Below, piece by piece: positions 54,798 to 56,713 of a stretch of 56,713 bases of DNA. The DNA is taken from NCBI GenBank assembly GCA_949288065.1, contig CASEIL010000012.1, forward strand, positions 1-56,713, given 5' to 3'. Within the stretch, counting starts at the first letter, position 1. Every line of letters starts with the position of its first letter. The notes under the pieces were generated by a model, which was not told where the DNA came from, did not search any database, and was given only the letters and a program-made list of their open reading frames with translations. The position numbers were made by a program, and so were the translations under genes. Source of the DNA: an uncultured Phascolarctobacterium sp. (GTDB taxonomy: Bacteria; Bacillota; Negativicutes; Acidaminococcales; Acidaminococcaceae).

Positions 54798-54800
54798 GCT

Positions 54801-55991
54801 TTACATTATGCTGTTTCCATTTTCGCCCTTAGGCGGATTATCGTCAAAGTCATCCTCAAAACTTTCGGCACGGCCCAGCTTTTTGTTAATCACGCGGCTG
54901 CGGCGCTCTGCCGCTTCGATGTGGCCGCTGGCCTCCTGCAATTTTTTGCGCGTTTTATCCAGCAACGTGGCAAAAACAACAAAATCCTGCTTAACACCGG
55001 CAATAATACGCCACACCTCGCCGGTGCGTTTTTCTATCGCCAAAGTGCGGAAGCCCACCTGCAAGCTGTTCAGCAGCGCCGCCAGCGTCGTCGGGCCTGC
55101 CACGCACACGCGGTATTTGCGCTGCAATTCTTCCATTAAACCCGTCATGTTCACCGCTTCGGCAAAAAGCCCCTCCGTCGGCAGGTACATCACGGCAAAA
55201 TCCGTGCTGTACGGCGGGCAGATGTATTTGCTGTTAATATCCGCCGCCTCGCTTTTAAAGCGTTTTTCCAGCTGTTTCAGCGCCGCTTCTGCGGCAGCAG
55301 CATCGGCATTTTCGCGTGCTTCCAAAAGGCGCTGGTAATCCTCCTGCGGAAACTTCGCGTCCACCGGCAGCCACACCGTCTGCTCATTCCTGCCCGGCAG
55401 CTTCAGCGCAAACTCCACGCGCTCTGCCGCGCCCGGTTTTACAGCGACGTTTTCGGCATACTGCTCCGGCGCCAGCATATCCTGCAATAAAACTTTCAGC
55501 TGCATTTCGCCCCAAATGCCGCGGTTTTTAACATTGCTTAAAATGCGCTTTAAATCGCCAATGCCGCCCGCAAGGCTCTGCATCTCGCCCAAACCGCGGT
55601 GCACCTCTTCCAGCCTGCGGCTGACAAGGCTAAAGCTTTCGCCCAGGCGCCTTTCCAGCGTGGCATTTAGCTTTTCGTCCACTATGGCACGGATTTCTTC
55701 CAAATTTTTCTCTGTCGAAGCGCCGATTTTATCAAAGCGTTTGTCAAGCTGCTCTGCCAACCTGTCCGCCGCCGCCTGGTTTTCCATCCGCGCCGCGCGC
55801 GCCAAAGTTGCCTGTTCGCTGCGTAAATCGCGCAGGCCTTCGTACATACGCTGCTCCGTCGTTTCAAAACGCCGCACAACCTCCAGCAAATCCTCCTCAT
55901 CCACCGCACCGCTGCGGCCGCGGTACAGCGCCACCAAAACCACCAGCTGCAAAATTATTACTAAAATAAGTATTATCGTAGTTAAATCCAT
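54801..55991 (-). CDS. rmuC: DNA recombination protein RmuC
   Basis: Putative nuclease-like protein linked to restraint of DNA inversions and repeat recombination. An N-terminal membrane segment (about 4-23) leads to a long coiled coil (about 30-130) and the RmuC domain (GDLKRILSNVKNRGIWGEMQLKVLLQDMLAPEQY, LPVDAKFPQEDYQRLLEA, GPTTLAALLNSLQVGFRTLAI), which is PD-(D/E)XK-like. 396 aa, a normal size. The protein ends in an acidic tail. Confidence 0.93.
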   Translation of the reverse strand: MDLTTIILILVIILQLVVLVALYRGRSGAVDEEDLLEVVRRFETTEQRMYEGLRDLRSEQATLARAARMENQAAADRLAEQLDKRFDKIGASTEKNLEEIRAIVDEKLNATLERRLGESFSLVSRRLEEVHRGLGEMQSLAGGIGDLKRILSNVKNRGIWGEMQLKVLLQDMLAPEQYAENVAVKPGAAERVEFALKLPGRNEQTVWLPVDAKFPQEDYQRLLEARENADAAAAEAALKQLEKRFKSEAADINSKYICPPYSTDFAVMYLPTEGLFAEAVNMTGLMEELQRKYRVCVAGPTTLAALLNSLQVGFRTLAIEKRTGEVWRIIAGVKQDFVVFATLLDKTRKKLQEASGHIEAAERRSRVINKKLGRAESFEDDFDDNPPKGENGNSIM

Positions 55992-56034
55992 AACACCAAA
56001 CCCTTCAAAGTTTTATTAAAACGAACATATATTT

Positions 56035-56063
56035 ATTTTAACATTTAAAAACAAGTTTGGCAA
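56035..56063 (-). promoter_or_regulatory. rmuC promoter
   Basis: TTGCCA (56058-56063), 17-nt spacer, TAAAAT (56035-56040) on the minus strand, about 44 nt upstream of rmuC. Confidence 0.6.
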
Positions 56064-56120
56064 AATAACTATTAATATAATTACAGAAGTTTTAATTAAT
56101 AATTTGCAAAATGTATAGTG

Positions 56121-56151
56121 AAACCCGAAAGTATTTTCTGCTTTCGGGTTT
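56121..56151 (-). terminator. Terminator of the HTH gene
   Basis: Perfect 11-bp AAACCCGAAAG/CTTTCGGGTTT hairpin 37 nt after the HTH gene. The T tails are short on both strands, so its strength is uncertain. Confidence 0.55.
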
Positions 56152-56187
56152 TAGCTTAAATATTTTTATTAACGGCTTATCCAATAA

Positions 56188-56532
56188 TTACTGCCCTTTT
56201 GGGTTCACAATCAGCGAAACCGAAGGCTGGCTGATGTTAAACAAATTTGCCAAAAATACCTGGCTTAAGCCTTGTTCATGGTATAGCCGGTAAATTTCGG
56301 CGTTGCGCTCGGCACGGGTTTTAAAGCGGTTAATGGCTATTTCTTCCACATTCTGCTCAAAGCCGTAATCGCGCACCACGGCAATTTTGCGTTTGCCGTC
56401 AGGCAGTTTTATTTTTAGTTCCCACGTTTGTATGCCGCTTTTGCTGCGCGGGTTATGCAGGCACAGCTCTATTTTGCCGTCACCGGCGATGTGTTGTAAG
56501 GTTTCTTCGTCTAAAGATTGGGTATTTAGCAT
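56188..56532 (-). CDS. Small helix-turn-helix protein, family not recognised
   Basis: A 114-aa protein from ATG 56532 (AGAGGTG 6 nt upstream; a GTG at 56541 would sit in the ribosome site). The N-terminal half is beta-rich (GKIELCLHNP, WELKIKLPDGKRKIAVVRDYG). The C-terminal part (about 76-110) is a clear HTH: AEIYRLYHEQGLSQVFLANLFNISQPSVSLIV, similar to resolvase/sigma-4-type HTHs that follow a replication or recombination protein. Likely a DNA-binding regulator of unknown target; no partner gene is in view. An 11-bp perfect inverted repeat lies 90-115 nt upstream. Confidence 0.6.
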   Translation of the reverse strand: MLNTQSLDEETLQHIAGDGKIELCLHNPRSKSGIQTWELKIKLPDGKRKIAVVRDYGFEQNVEEIAINRFKTRAERNAEIYRLYHEQGLSQVFLANLFNISQPSVSLIVNPKGQ

Positions 56533-56620
56533 TTTCTTCACCTCTTTAATATCATTTATTTTTTAGTTTACGTTTTTGTATGAAGTTACTGCTTTTTTAT
56601 TCATAGTTTTTCATTCATCC

Positions 56621-56646
56621 CTACTTCTTTATAACTAAAGAAGTAG
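56621..56646. repeat. Perfect 11-bp inverted repeat upstream of the HTH gene
   Basis: CTACTTCTTTA (56621-56631), four-nt TAAC, TAAAGAAGTAG (56636-56646). No T run follows on either strand. It may be an operator for the HTH protein or the end of a small repeat element. Confidence 0.6.
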
Positions 56647-56675
56647 CAAGAAAGTTTTGCGGCGAGTCGGATTTT

Positions 56676-56711
56676 TTGCTGCGTCACTATCGTGACTTGC
56701 TGCGCAACTAT
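56676..56711. repeat. 15-nt direct repeat at the right edge
   Basis: TTGCTGCGTCACTAT (56676-56690) and TTGCTGCGCAACTAT (56697-56711) differ at two positions and recur with a 21-nt period. The nucleotides between them include a GTCAC/GTGAC palindrome. The window stops here, so the array may continue. Confidence 0.65.
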
Positions 56712-56713
56712 TA

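Overview
This is a 56.7 kb chromosomal window, very probably from a Gram-negative-type Firmicute (Negativicutes), most like the Acidaminococcaceae (Phascolarctobacterium or Acidaminococcus). That call is an inference from protein style and gene order, not from a search. The block running mfd - yabM/spoVB-like - yabN/mazG - HU - divIC - S1 protein - tilS - hpt - ftsH - (birA, coaX, dusB, greA) - lysS follows a classic Firmicutes arrangement known from Bacillus and Clostridia. The sporulation genes that sit inside that block in spore formers (spoVT, yabP, yabQ, spoIIE) are absent. Base composition is moderate and coding density is high. Most genes lie on the minus strand and have clear Shine-Dalgarno sites; several start with TTG or GTG.

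Layout. 1-326: lysS terminator and two tandem sigma-70-type promoters that read out of the left edge, probably into a ribosomal RNA operon. 0.3-24.2 kb (minus): lysS (with an extra C-terminal tRNA-binding domain), greA, dusB, coaX, birA, ftsH, hpt, tilS, an S1 protein, divIC, hup, yabN-mazG, a MurJ/SpoVB-family flippase, mfd, glpX, a Yip1-family membrane protein, sppA, pyrG, argS and a DUF1934 gene. 24.4-29.7 kb: putP (+), two related flavoproteins (-), one of which carries a Tat/lipoprotein signal, azlCD (-) and a DUF362 protein (+). 29.7-37.4 kb (minus): a compact nine-gene histidine operon, hisZ-G-D-C-B-H-A-F-IE, tightly coupled by overlaps. 37.4-38.3 kb: an A+T-rich islet with one orphan membrane protein, next to tRNA-Ser(CGA). 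38.5-44.3 kb (minus): tadA, an ABC-F ATPase, and the nucleotide-sugar genes galE, galU and a phosphoglucomutase/phosphomannomutase. 44.4-46.5 kb (minus): a two-gene ATPase/HNH cassette matching the Septu antiphage system (ptuA-ptuB). 46.6-49.7 kb (minus): brnQ, tyrS and mscL (with a C-terminal zinc ribbon). 49.8-51.6 kb (plus): a small stand-alone DnaA-domain-I-like protein, tRNA-Pro(CGG) and a DUF2939-type lipid- or membrane-anchored protein. 51.7-56.5 kb: a hydroxyacid dehydrogenase / VOC / DUF456 operon (-), an MscS channel (+), rmuC (-) and a small helix-turn-helix protein (-). The right edge lies in short repeats.

Most of the window is housekeeping: translation, cell division, proteolysis, nucleotide and amino-acid metabolism. 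The accessory content is the Septu cassette, the A+T-rich islet, the Tat-exported flavoprotein pair and the edge HTH gene. Septu is a known system; I see no fully new multi-gene system. The most novel-looking single items are the stand-alone DnaA-domain-I-like protein, the exported flavoprotein, the zinc-ribbon MscL, the LysRS fusion and the inverted repeat over the tyrS promoter.
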